Assembly (NCBI GenBank): GCA_011526105.1
Contig: WYAZ01000141.1
Coordinates: forward strand, 1 to 42,847
DNA from: Deltaproteobacteria bacterium
GTDB taxonomy: Bacteria > Myxococcota > Kuafuiibacteriia > Kuafuiibacteriales > Kuafuiibacteriaceae
Direction of reading: 5' to 3'
Length of the DNA stretch: 42,847 bases
Shown: positions 16,958 to 24,908 of the stretch, piece by piece
Position numbering within the stretch: position 1 is the stretch's first letter
Layout: the number at the start of each line of letters is the position of its first letter
Notes under the pieces: model-generated
What the model was told of the DNA's origin: nothing
The model's database searches: none
What the model saw: the letters and a program-made list of their open reading frames with translations, nothing else
Made by a program: the position numbers and the translations under genes

Positions 16958-17629
16958 ATGCTCGTCCTGCTGACCCTCGCCTTCGCGGCCCTACCGGTCC
17001 AGATCGAGGAGATCAGCGACGTCGAGCCAGCGGTGGAGGCGGTCCTCTTCGACGATTTGGCCCGCGCACTCACCCACCGGACTGGCGAGGCCGTCCAGAT
17101 CCTGGACTGCCGGTCGAAGGAATGCGCCCAGAAGGACGCGGCCGGGGACACCGAGCGACTCCACGTGCTCATCTTCGGTGGGCCGACCCGGATCTCGGTC
17201 AGCGGCGAGCGAGTGGGCCGAGGGCGGGCGCTCCGTGCTTCCTCGTTCATCCCCAACGACAGCCCCGACCGTCGGCAGCTGCTCGAACGCTGGGCCGCCG
17301 AGTTGTACCCTGACCTGAGCGCCACGGCCCGAGGTGCCGCTCCAGAGGTCATCGCGGTGGCGCAGAGCAATGATGATGGCGGCCGCAGCGGGCCTCGCGC
17401 GCTCACGGTGGGCAGTCTCATCGTTTCTGGCCTCGCACTCGCGGGCGCGGTCACCTTCGGGATCATGGCCCGATCCGCCCAGAGCGACCTCGCGGACAAG
17501 CCGGTCTACGACGACGAGGTGCGCGGGCTCGAGTCGGACATCGGACGAAACACCGGAATCGCTCTCGGCCTCCTCGGTGGGGGGGTGGCTGCAGGCATCG
17601 TGGCCATCGTGGCCGAAGCGATCGACTGA
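16958..17629 (+). CDS. Membrane-anchored protein of unknown function upstream of a Ser/Thr kinase
   Basis: 223 residues. A short N-terminal signal (hydrophobic residues 2-12) leads to a domain of about 110 residues with a Cys pair ('DCRSKEC'). Two membrane helices lie near the C-terminus (about 148-170 and 200-222), so the N-terminal domain is probably periplasmic. The lone 'FGIMARSAQSDL' after the first C-terminal helix resembles membrane tails common in uncharacterised myxobacterial proteins paired with kinases. It ends 38 bases before the Ser/Thr kinase gene and is probably co-transcribed, so it may be a sensor or regulator of that kinase. That role is inference; I do not recognise the family. 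Confidence 0.6.
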   Translation: MLVLLTLAFAALPVQIEEISDVEPAVEAVLFDDLARALTHRTGEAVQILDCRSKECAQKDAAGDTERLHVLIFGGPTRISVSGERVGRGRALRASSFIPNDSPDRRQLLERWAAELYPDLSATARGAAPEVIAVAQSNDDGGRSGPRALTVGSLIVSGLALAGAVTFGIMARSAQSDLADKPVYDDEVRGLESDIGRNTGIALGLLGGGVAAGIVAIVAEAID

Positions 17630-17667
17630 CCCTCGAACCCGACGATGACTGCACCCAGGGCGCGCCG

Positions 17668-19551
17668 ATGACGGACCGAGGAGATACACCCGGCGGCCAC
17701 AAGCGGCCGCGAGTCTCCGCGCTCGACCCTTCGGCCCTTCTCGAGGACTCCGAGCGCCCGGTGCTGAATGCCCCGCGCCCCAAAACGCACGTCATCGGCT
17801 TCGAGGAGAACTCGGCCGCCGAACGCTCCGACGCAACTCAGCTTGTCATCGAGGAGTCGTTCTCCAGCTTCAGCACCGACGGAGGTACGGACGAGAGCAC
17901 CGCCGGCACGACGGAGAATCGTGAACTCGACGAGGGCACCGGTACGGGACGAACGCACCTCGTCGCCGGCACCTTTGTGAGCGGCTACATCCTCCAGGAC
18001 CTGCTCGGGACCGGCACCTATGCCGAGGTCTTCCGAGCCCGGCACGCAGGGAGCGGGCGCGAGGTCGCCCTCAAGGTGCTGCGCCAGGCGCTCGCCTTCG
18101 ATGAGAGCATTCGGCGGCGCGTGCTTCGAGAGGGAGAGATTCTGCGGCAGCTCCGGCATCCAAACCTGGTTGAGGTCTATGACCTCGGCGTCCTCGAGGA
18201 CGGTCGTGCATTTGTCGCCATGGAGCTGCTCTCCGGCCGCACGCTGAAGGAGCTTCTCATCGCGGAGGCTCCCCTTTCACCCGAGCGCGCCTTTCGATTG
18301 ACAGAGGAGGTCGCGAAGGGGCTCGAGGCGGTGCACGCCGCCGGGATCGTGCATCGCGATCTGAAGCCGGCCAACATCTTCGTCGGCGGGGCTCCACCCA
18401 ACGAGCAGGTCAAGCTGCTCGACTTCGGTCTGGCTCGCTTCGTCGATCGAGGGGAGTTCACACAGCTCACGCGGGCCGGCGACCTCATCGGGAGCCCAGG
18501 CTTCATGGCGCCCGAGCAGATCCAAAACGCAGGCACAGCCGATGCACGCGCGGACCTGTATGCCCTCGGGGTCACGGCCTACGCCATGGTCATGGGTCGA
18601 TTGCCATTCGTGGGGCGAACACACGACGTTCTCAGAGCGCAGGCCCACGCAACGGCGGATCCTTTGCCCCACCTGGGTGGGTTCGAGGCCGTCGTCGCAG
18701 CCCTCATGAGCAAGGAGCCGGAAGACCGGCCGGCCTCAGCCTCCGGGCTGCTCGCTCGACTGCGAGAGGTGGACGAGACCACCCTCTCCTCCTCGGGCAC
18801 CTGGCTGCGGATCCCGAGCAGCACTCAGGATCCAGCGCTCGTTCAGGGGGTGGTGGAGCGGCCTCGGGACCGCCTGCTGCTCGTGGCTTCTGCGCTCCTT
18901 GCACTCAGCCTCGTCGCCATGGGCGGCGTGATCTACTTGAAGCTCACTGATCGCGAAGACGCGCCCGTAGAACCGGCGCCGCCCACTCCGGCGCTGGTCG
19001 CGATCGCACCCCACCCCCCCCCACCGACCCCGGCTTCGCCGGCAGGGGCAGAGGCGGAGGTCGAACCCGAACCCGAGCTTGGAACGACCGAGGCGCCGGG
19101 TGCCAAGGCGCTCCGGCCTCGAACCGGACGGGGTTCGCGCGGTTCCGAGCCCGCCTCCACCAAACCTCAGCCCATTCGACCGCGAGCCGAACTCACGCGA
19201 GCGTTGAGAGCACGGTCGCTCCGGTTCGAAGACGCGGGCGCGCTGCTTCCGGACGAGCCAACGCTCAGGGACTCGAGCCCTGCCCGCGAAGAACTGGATG
19301 CGCTGCTCGGCGCCGTGGCCCGAGCCCCGCTCTCCGGAGCGCTCTTGCGGACGCGCCTCACACGACTTCTCGGAAAACTCGGTGCCCTCTCCGAGTCGAA
19401 CCCTCCGCCGGAGCAGCTCCCCGACCTCGAGGCGCGATACTTCCGGGCGAGAGAGACGTTGGCCAGAGCACGCGAGGAACGCTCGAAACTCGAGGCGCTC
19501 AACCTGCAGATCGACGCGCTCGAGTCTGCGCTCGAGGCGGCAAAGAAGTAG
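17668..19551 (+). CDS. Membrane Ser/Thr protein kinase
   Basis: 627 residues. A disordered N-terminus of about 100 residues is followed by a Hanks-type kinase domain (about 105-370): Gly-rich loop 'GTGTYAEV', Lys136, catalytic His229-Arg-Asp231 in 'HRDLKPAN', Asp252 of DFG and 'APEQ' from 281. One membrane helix lies at about 402-426. Beyond it come a Pro/Ala/Glu-rich stretch and a C-terminal helical region (about 510-627) ending in a likely coiled coil, probably periplasmic. It is a signal-transducing kinase of the myxobacterial type. Likely partners are the preceding membrane protein and the divergent FHA activator; these pairings are inference from position. Confidence 0.92.
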   Translation: MTDRGDTPGGHKRPRVSALDPSALLEDSERPVLNAPRPKTHVIGFEENSAAERSDATQLVIEESFSSFSTDGGTDESTAGTTENRELDEGTGTGRTHLVAGTFVSGYILQDLLGTGTYAEVFRARHAGSGREVALKVLRQALAFDESIRRRVLREGEILRQLRHPNLVEVYDLGVLEDGRAFVAMELLSGRTLKELLIAEAPLSPERAFRLTEEVAKGLEAVHAAGIVHRDLKPANIFVGGAPPNEQVKLLDFGLARFVDRGEFTQLTRAGDLIGSPGFMAPEQIQNAGTADARADLYALGVTAYAMVMGRLPFVGRTHDVLRAQAHATADPLPHLGGFEAVVAALMSKEPEDRPASASGLLARLREVDETTLSSSGTWLRIPSSTQDPALVQGVVERPRDRLLLVASALLALSLVAMGGVIYLKLTDREDAPVEPAPPTPALVAIAPHPPPPTPASPAGAEAEVEPEPELGTTEAPGAKALRPRTGRGSRGSEPASTKPQPIRPRAELTRALRARSLRFEDAGALLPDEPTLRDSSPAREELDALLGAVARAPLSGALLRTRLTRLLGKLGALSESNPPPEQLPDLEARYFRARETLARAREERSKLEALNLQIDALESALEAAKK

Positions 19552-19553
19552 GC

Positions 19554-19634
19554 GCTCGGCCACGAGGCCTGGGCGAGGCGGCCGAGCACCGTCGGCCTGG
19601 ATCGCGACCGAAGGAGTCTCGAGATGAGTTCTAG
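19554..19634. repeat. Hairpin and repeat copy C between convergent genes
   Basis: This fills the 83-base gap between the Ser/Thr kinase and the reductase. An 8-base perfect inverted repeat (GCTCGGCC 19554-19561, GGCCGAGC 19580-19587) can form a hairpin from either strand. Bases 19592-19634 match 101-143 at 36 of 43 positions, and the block GCGAGGCGGCCGAG matches the inner arm of copies A and B at 13 of 14. Copy C looks like a short form of the element in which the two conserved halves are nearly joined. There is no T-run, so a role as intrinsic terminator is only possible. Confidence 0.6.
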
Positions 19635-20789
19635 TCAGTCGCGGGTGGTGAATTCGATCTGTCGCGCCTGCAGCCGACTGAGCAGCGCATCACCCATCGC
19701 GACCGCAGGCGTCAGCACGCCGAATCGAGATGGGCGCGCTGAGTCGAAGGCGAGACAAAGCGCCGACTCGGAGAGCATCTTTGCGGTTTCGGTGTAGCCG
19801 GGATCGCCTCCCTTGACCTCGGTCACGACCGTGCGCTCCCCACCCTCGCCGACGAAGATGATGGAAAAGTAGCCGTCGGCCCGCGCATCTTCGCTCGGCC
19901 CTTCTCCGGGATCCTTCACGCGCAGGAGCAGAGCACGTGCGGGTGGAAGCTTCGCGAGCAAGCCGAGCGATGCCGCACCAGTGGTCAGCATCATCGCCTT
20001 CGGAAGCGAGCGAGTTCGGAAGTAGTGACCGTAGCGGAAGTCGGGCCCGTAGCGATCGAGCGCGCGGGCGGAGCGCCGAATGATCCACGGGTCGATCGTG
20101 GGTAGGGGCAGGCCGAAGAAGCCGAGCTTCGACTCGCGATGGAAACCCAGTTCGAGCGCGCGGACCTTCCGCGCATCCCCGTCCACGGAGCGCCGGCTTC
20201 TCTTTCGAAATAGGGGTTGGTCTTTCAGGATGCCGATCGCGGAGTGCCACGTGCCTCCCGAGAACCCACCTTTGACTGCCAGATAGCCCCGGATGCTCAT
20301 GGGCGCGTCGGAAGGCAGAAGGCCCGCGGTGTAATACACCCCCAGGTCGGGCGGGATGCTGTCGAAGCCGCAGCATGGCACAACCGCGACCTCGGCCGCC
20401 TTCGCCGCCTGGTGGAAGCGTTCGACCGCCCTCGACACGAAGTGAGGCTCGCCCGTGATGTCGACGTAGTGCGTCCGCGCATCCACGCATGCTTCGACGA
20501 CGGGGAGTCCGTGACGCTCGTAGGGTCCCACGGTGGTGATCAAGACCCGCGCACTCTGAGCCAGAGCTGCAAGCGAAGCTCGATCGGAGACATCCGCGAG
20601 CACCAGACCCGCAGGCGGACAAGACGTGCCCGCCAGCGAGGCCGTGACCGACTCGAGCTTGGCGATGCTGCGACCGGCGATGGCCCAACGAGTCTCCGCG
20701 GCGGCGTGTCCGGAGAGATACTGCGCGACCAGGCCGCCGGTGAATCCCGTCGCGCCGAAGAGGACCAAATCGTAGCTTCGTGCTTCCAT
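19635..20789 (-). CDS. Saccharopine dehydrogenase-like / trans-acting enoyl reductase family protein
   Basis: 384 residues from the ATG at 20789; the open frame upstream to 20888 would overlap the divergent sigma gene and looks non-coding. The N-terminus is a Rossmann fold with 'LFGATGFTGGLVAQYL' for NAD(P) binding, followed by 'WAIAGRS' and 'HYVDITGEPHF', the typical signature of the saccharopine dehydrogenase-related family that includes the mycobacterial trans-acting enoyl reductase. A Cys-rich 'PCCGFDSIPPDLG' loop is also characteristic. The substrate is probably a lipid or acyl intermediate, as in mycobacteria, but that is inference. The gene is followed directly by repeat copy C. Confidence 0.82.
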   Translation of the reverse strand: MEARSYDLVLFGATGFTGGLVAQYLSGHAAAETRWAIAGRSIAKLESVTASLAGTSCPPAGLVLADVSDRASLAALAQSARVLITTVGPYERHGLPVVEACVDARTHYVDITGEPHFVSRAVERFHQAAKAAEVAVVPCCGFDSIPPDLGVYYTAGLLPSDAPMSIRGYLAVKGGFSGGTWHSAIGILKDQPLFRKRSRRSVDGDARKVRALELGFHRESKLGFFGLPLPTIDPWIIRRSARALDRYGPDFRYGHYFRTRSLPKAMMLTTGAASLGLLAKLPPARALLLRVKDPGEGPSEDARADGYFSIIFVGEGGERTVVTEVKGGDPGYTETAKMLSESALCLAFDSARPSRFGVLTPAVAMGDALLSRLQARQIEFTTRD

Positions 20790-20869
20790 CACTCGCTTCT
20801 TCGCTCGATGGGGCGCGGATGTCGAACCCTCGGCTGGCCAATCCCCTGGTCCCGGGCTAAAGGGAGGAC

Positions 20870-21442
20870 GTGGTCGGTGAGGCTGCACCGTCCGACGAGG
20901 ACCTGATGGTCCGCTATGTCGCGGGCGATCAGTCGGCCTTTCGCCTGCTCTTCGACCGCTACTCGAACCGCCTGCTGCGACTTGGCCTTCGTAATGGGCT
21001 TGATCCCAACACTGCGGCCGACCTCGTGCAGCAGACCTTCCTCCAGCTCCATCGAGCTCGGCTCGACTTCGATCGCGAGCGCCGCTTCTCTCCCTATCTC
21101 TTCGCGATCACCCTAAACCTGATCCGATCTACCTATCGCACCCGGGGTCGAAGGCCCGAGCTCCTCCTGCCCACCGGCGAACTACCCGAGCCTGGGCTCC
21201 CCTCCGAGGGCAGTGGTCCGGACCGCATCGAACGAGCCCAGACCGCCGCCCTCGTCCGAGACGCCCTCGCCCTGCTTCCCGATAACCAACGTGAGGTCAT
21301 CGAGCTGCACTGGTTCCAAGAACTGCCCTTCGAGGCCGTAGCTCAGACCGTGGGTGCTTCACTTTCGGCGGTGAAGGTGCGCGCCCATCGCGGCTACAAG
21401 TCGCTGAAAACGCTGCTCGAGCGGGGGCCGGCGAGGGAATGA
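20870..21442 (+). CDS. ECF-family sigma factor (second pair)
   Basis: 190 residues from a GTG at 20870 preceded by AGGGAGG; an ATG at 20906 is possible. Sigma region 2 covers about 22-90 ('FRLLFDRYSNRLLRLGLR', 'AADLVQQTFLQLH', 'LFAITLNLIRSTYR'). Region 4 covers about 125-180 ('LPDNQREVIELHWFQELPFEAVAQTVGASLSAVKVR'). It overlaps the following zinc-finger anti-sigma gene by 4 bases. The gap to the divergent reductase is 80 bases; I see no promoter there like those at 183 and 1296, so this sigma probably has a different specificity. Confidence 0.92.
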   Translation: MVGEAAPSDEDLMVRYVAGDQSAFRLLFDRYSNRLLRLGLRNGLDPNTAADLVQQTFLQLHRARLDFDRERRFSPYLFAITLNLIRSTYRTRGRRPELLLPTGELPEPGLPSEGSGPDRIERAQTAALVRDALALLPDNQREVIELHWFQELPFEAVAQTVGASLSAVKVRAHRGYKSLKTLLERGPARE

Positions 21443-22314
21443 AACCAATGCGCGGCAGAGACGTACCAGAGGGTTGGATGGAACGTTGCGACGAGGTTCG
21501 AGCCGCGATCGCGGACGGGACCTTACATGTGCACACCGAACTGGACGCGCACATCCAGAGCTGCACGCTCTGCCAAGAGCTCACGAGCGCCCACCAAGCT
21601 CTGGGGCCGAGCGTCGGCGACGAAGAGGCGGGCGACCACCTCGATCCGGATCGCGCTTTCGCCGCGCTGAGCAGCGCCCTCGAGAAAGAACGCGGGCTCG
21701 GCGCATGGCTGAGGCACCAACGAACGAGCACTCGCCGGAGTGTACTCGGAGGTCTGTTGGTGTTGATCTTTGTGGCGTTCTCTTTGGCCAAGACCAAGCG
21801 TGCGCTCGAGCCCTTCGAGTTCGTCCACCGCCACGTGGGCTTCGTTGTCTTGCTGTCGCTGATCCTCGGGGCGATGTGGCTCACCCTCAGTCCTGCGCAC
21901 AGGCCGTGGGCGTCCACGCGCCTCCGGCGTGGGCTCATCCTCGCATCCGGCGTCGTGGCCCTCGCGGTTGGGCTCATGCCGACGAGCGGATGGTGGACGG
22001 ACGCAAGCAGCACGTGGGTCGCGAGTGTCGGCCTGCCCTGCCTGGCGTTTGGGCTCGTGGTCGCGGTGCCTGTGTACCTCTTGGTTCGCCTCTTCGATCG
22101 AAACCCCGCGGGTCCCTCGATGATCACCGCCGCACTCGTCGCGGGTTTGGCGGGTGATCTCGCGCTGCATCTACGCTGCCTTCATCGAGAGTCACAGCAC
22201 TTTCTGCTCGGGCACTTCGCGGTGATTCTGATCGCTCTCATGGCGGCAGCGCTGTGGTCCGGGATGCGACCCTCGACTTCGACGCATGACTCGAGCTCAT
22301 CTCAAAACCCCTGA
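21439..22314 (+). CDS. Zinc-finger anti-sigma factor with about six membrane helices
   Basis: 291 residues, start overlapping the sigma gene by 4 bases. The N-terminus holds the ZAS zinc motif His38-x3-Cys42-x2-Cys45, which in this family clamps the sigma factor. About six membrane helices follow from residue 105 to 265, a layout resembling the multi-span NrsF/DUF1109-type anti-sigma factors. It probably holds the sigma at the membrane until a signal releases it; the signal is unknown. The last codons and the TGA stop lie inside the dispersed repeat (copy B), so the final six or so residues are repeat-derived. Confidence 0.85.
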   Translation: MKPMRGRDVPEGWMERCDEVRAAIADGTLHVHTELDAHIQSCTLCQELTSAHQALGPSVGDEEAGDHLDPDRAFAALSSALEKERGLGAWLRHQRTSTRRSVLGGLLVLIFVAFSLAKTKRALEPFEFVHRHVGFVVLLSLILGAMWLTLSPAHRPWASTRLRRGLILASGVVALAVGLMPTSGWWTDASSTWVASVGLPCLAFGLVVAVPVYLLVRLFDRNPAGPSMITAALVAGLAGDLALHLRCLHRESQHFLLGHFAVILIALMAAALWSGMRPSTSTHDSSSSQNP

Positions 22315-22344
22315 CCGAGCGAGACGGCCGAGGCGCGAGGTGCG
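22293..22344. repeat. Dispersed repeat, copy B (one end)
   Basis: 22314-22344 is identical to 1-31, and 22293-22312 is the exact reverse complement of 121-140. This copy shows the outer end (GAGCTCATCTCAAAACCCCT) joined to the inner arm, which copy A has only in part because of the window edge. Similarity stops after 22344. The following 110 bases before the histidine kinase are noticeably more AT-rich and hold no gene. Confidence 0.7.
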
Positions 22345-22460
22345 TGCCCACGTTCACGCGACCGAACGAGAACGAGAAGATGCTTCGATAGTTGTGGAAG
22401 TGAGTTTGAGTGCTTGTTGTATCGATTTACTTGGAGTACTGGGGTGTGTAGGGGGGAACA

Positions 22461-23633
22461 TTGCTGGAAGCGCCGATTCCTGAGGACGAGGTCGCCCGGT
22501 TGGCGGCGCTCCGCCGACTAAGCATCCTCGATACCCCGCCCGAGCCTGATCTGGATGGGATCACGGAGACGATGGCGCGGGTCATGGACGTCCCGATCGC
22601 TCTCATCACGCTCGTGGACGGCGAGCGGCAGTGGTTCAAGTCGCGTTATGGGCTCGAACCGCAGGAGACGCCGCGAAGCATCTCGTTTTGCGGTCACGCT
22701 ACGACCTCCGGGGAGCCGCTCGTCGTGGCGGACGCCTCCAAGGATCCGCGTTTTCTGGACAACCCGCTCGTCGTAGGGGAACCAAACATTCGCTTCTACG
22801 CTGGGGTTCCGCTGCGCAGCCCGGATGGCTACGCGATCGGTACGCTGTGCATCATCGATCGTGAGCCGCGCATCCTGCGAGCCCATGAGCTGGCCGTCCT
22901 GGAGATGCTCGCGGAGTGTCTCGAGGGCCATCTTCAGATCCGGGCGCGCATGATCACGGTCGAGCACCGTGCCGATTCGGTGCAGCGCTCGTTTGCGATG
23001 GCCATCCACGACCTCAAGACGCCCCTCACCGGCGTCCTCGCGGGGGGGCAGCTCTTGCGCTCCGAACACCACGACGACCAGCTGGTTGAAGACATCGTGG
23101 AGGCGGGTCGGCAAATGCACGTCATCATCCTCGACATCCTCGACGTCCTGGTCCTCCCGACCGGATACCAGCCGATTCGCTCGAAGGTCTCGCCGCGCGA
23201 CGTCGTCGAGGCCGCGGTGCGCGCTACTCGCCGCGCGGCGGAGGGCTCCGGTCGAAAGGTGACACAGCAAGTCGACGATGGCCTTCCCCTACTGCAGGCG
23301 GACCGTGAGGCGCTCGTTCGCATGCTCGTGAACCTGATCAGCAATGGGATCAAGTTCGCTCCGCGGACTACGACCGTGCGCGTTCGAGCAACGATGACGG
23401 ACCAGGACATCCTCTTCTCCGTCGAGGACGACGGGCCCGGCGTTCCGATGGTTCATCGAGACAAGGTCTTCCAGCCGTTCTTTCGCGGGACGGGGAACTC
23501 GCGGGCGGGCCACGGGCTGGGCCTCGCCTCCTGCGCCCACGCCGCCCGGGCCCACGGTGGTTCGGTCTCGGTCGGAGACGCGCCCGGCGGCGGAGCTCGT
23601 TTCGTAGCCCGGATCCCGCTCCAGGCCGACTGA
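22461..23633 (+). CDS. GAF-domain sensor histidine kinase
   Basis: 390 residues from a TTG at 22461 preceded by a G-rich ribosome binding site. An N-terminal GAF domain (about 25-165; 'RRLSILDTPPEPDLD', 'ISFCGHATTSGEPLVVADA', 'FYAGVPLRSPDGYAIGTLCIID') senses a small ligand or light-like cue. The kinase core has the H-box 'IHDLKTPL' with the phosphorylated His183, the N-box around Asn291-Asn295 ('NLISNGIKFAP'), the G1 box from Asp323 ('DDGPGVP') and G2 'GLGLAS'. There is no membrane helix, so it is cytoplasmic. No response regulator is adjacent, making this an orphan kinase. The GAF ligand is unknown. Confidence 0.92.
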   Translation: MLEAPIPEDEVARLAALRRLSILDTPPEPDLDGITETMARVMDVPIALITLVDGERQWFKSRYGLEPQETPRSISFCGHATTSGEPLVVADASKDPRFLDNPLVVGEPNIRFYAGVPLRSPDGYAIGTLCIIDREPRILRAHELAVLEMLAECLEGHLQIRARMITVEHRADSVQRSFAMAIHDLKTPLTGVLAGGQLLRSEHHDDQLVEDIVEAGRQMHVIILDILDVLVLPTGYQPIRSKVSPRDVVEAAVRATRRAAEGSGRKVTQQVDDGLPLLQADREALVRMLVNLISNGIKFAPRTTTVRVRATMTDQDILFSVEDDGPGVPMVHRDKVFQPFFRGTGNSRAGHGLGLASCAHAARAHGGSVSVGDAPGGGARFVARIPLQAD

Positions 23634-23820
23634 GCCGCGGACCTCCGGGGTGCCACCTCTCGGTGGAAAAGCCCCGCTCAGGAGCTGCGGAGGCATCACC
23701 TCCGATGGTGTTGTGCAGCGGTATCAGACCGAGCTTCCCAAGATCGTGTCGACGCGCGGATCAGCACGAAAACGCTCCATCTCGTCGCCAGAGGAGGTCG
23801 ACCCCATGGCGGTCCGCCTT

Positions 23821-23838
23821 TGGTCCTTTGTAGGACCA
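23821..23838. promoter_or_regulatory. Perfect 18-base dyad upstream of the second mscS gene
   Basis: TGGTCCT and AGGACCA form a 7-base perfect inverted repeat around TTGT, 25 bases before the ATG at 23864. It could be a repressor operator or an mRNA hairpin. It has no T-run, so it is not a standard terminator. The rest of the 230-base gap (23634-23863) holds another small hairpin, CCACC/GGTGG at about 23653-23666, and no gene. Confidence 0.35.
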
Positions 23839-23863
23839 TCAGACAGCGGTAGGCTGCGCGCCG

Positions 23864-24808
23864 ATGAATCGTTGGGTCGACCAAGTCGGAACATGGATCG
23901 GCCTCGACCCATTCACGGTCACTAAGCTCTTCCTCTCTCTCTTCCTGCTTCTGGCGGTCTTCGTCGCCAAGACCAGCGTGCTCAGGCTCATTCGGCGTCG
24001 AATCCAGGACGCCGACCGCCTCTATCGCATCCGCCGAACGGTCAACTACACCGCCGGCGTCATCGCGCTGCTCGCGCTTGGTCGAATCTGGTTTCACGGG
24101 CTTCACGACATCGGCGTCCTGCTCGGCCTGGCCGCCGCAGGCCTGGCGATCGCACTCAAGGAGCCTCTGCTGAACCTGGTGGGCTGGGTCTACATCCTGA
24201 CCCGGCGCCCTTTCGTTGTGGGTGATCGCATCGAGTCCAACGGCGTCATGGGTGATGTCATCGACATCCGCCTCTTCCAAGTCTATCTGCTCGAGTGTGG
24301 ACGGTGGGTGGAGGCCGACCAGTTTACCGGGCGCATCGCGCTGCTCCCCAATGGCTCCGTGTTCCAGCACACGCTGATCAACTACACACATGGCTTCGAA
24401 CCGATCTGGGACGAGCTCGCGGTCGTGCTGAGCTTCGAGAGCGACTGGCGCAGGGCCAAGCGGCTCCTCGAAGGCATCAACACCGAGCTAACGAGCTCGT
24501 ATGGACAGGAAGCCGAGCAGCAACTCCGAGACACCGCGGGCGAACACTTCATTCAATACGGAGCGCTCAACCCCGCAGTCTACACCTCGGTCAAAGAGAA
24601 CGGCGTATGCCTGACTCTTCGCTACCTGGTGCCTCCGCGCGAACGGCGGGGCATGAACGAGAAGCTCTGGGAGGCGATCCTCGATGCGTTCGAGAAGGAG
24701 CCAAACATCCAGTTCGCGTACCCCACCACGCGGTTCATGGAGCACCCGCTCGAGGCGAAGGCCGCGCTTCGGCGCGGCGGCCGGCTGGACGCTTTGACGG
24801 AGCCCTGA
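23864..24808 (+). CDS. MscS-family mechanosensitive channel (second)
   Basis: 314 residues. Three membrane helices are seen (about 20-40, 62-80, 84-115). The pore helix region 'GVLLGLAAAGLAIALKEPLLNLVGWVYIL' leads into 'RRPFVVGDRIE', the MscS signature, and the beta domain holds 'IALLPNGSVFQHTLINY'. It is only distantly similar to the MscS at 7625-8473: its pore helix is richer in Ala and it has a longer C-terminal domain. It likely handles osmotic release with a different threshold or ion preference. The upstream dyad at 23821-23838 may regulate it. Confidence 0.88.
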   Translation: MNRWVDQVGTWIGLDPFTVTKLFLSLFLLLAVFVAKTSVLRLIRRRIQDADRLYRIRRTVNYTAGVIALLALGRIWFHGLHDIGVLLGLAAAGLAIALKEPLLNLVGWVYILTRRPFVVGDRIESNGVMGDVIDIRLFQVYLLECGRWVEADQFTGRIALLPNGSVFQHTLINYTHGFEPIWDELAVVLSFESDWRRAKRLLEGINTELTSSYGQEAEQQLRDTAGEHFIQYGALNPAVYTSVKENGVCLTLRYLVPPRERRGMNEKLWEAILDAFEKEPNIQFAYPTTRFMEHPLEAKAALRRGGRLDALTEP

Positions 24809-24908
24809 GGCGAAAAGCACATATGCGTGGGCACAACGGGCACCCTGACGCCGGCGCAGAGATCGGACCCCGGTTCTTTCCATCTTCGATCCGAGCTACA
24901 AGCCACCC

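Noticed and set aside
20823-20850. CGAACC upstream of the second ECF sigma gene as a possible -35
   Set aside because: At 16 bases spacing the -10 reads CCTGGT, unlike CGTCTT; no convincing promoter.
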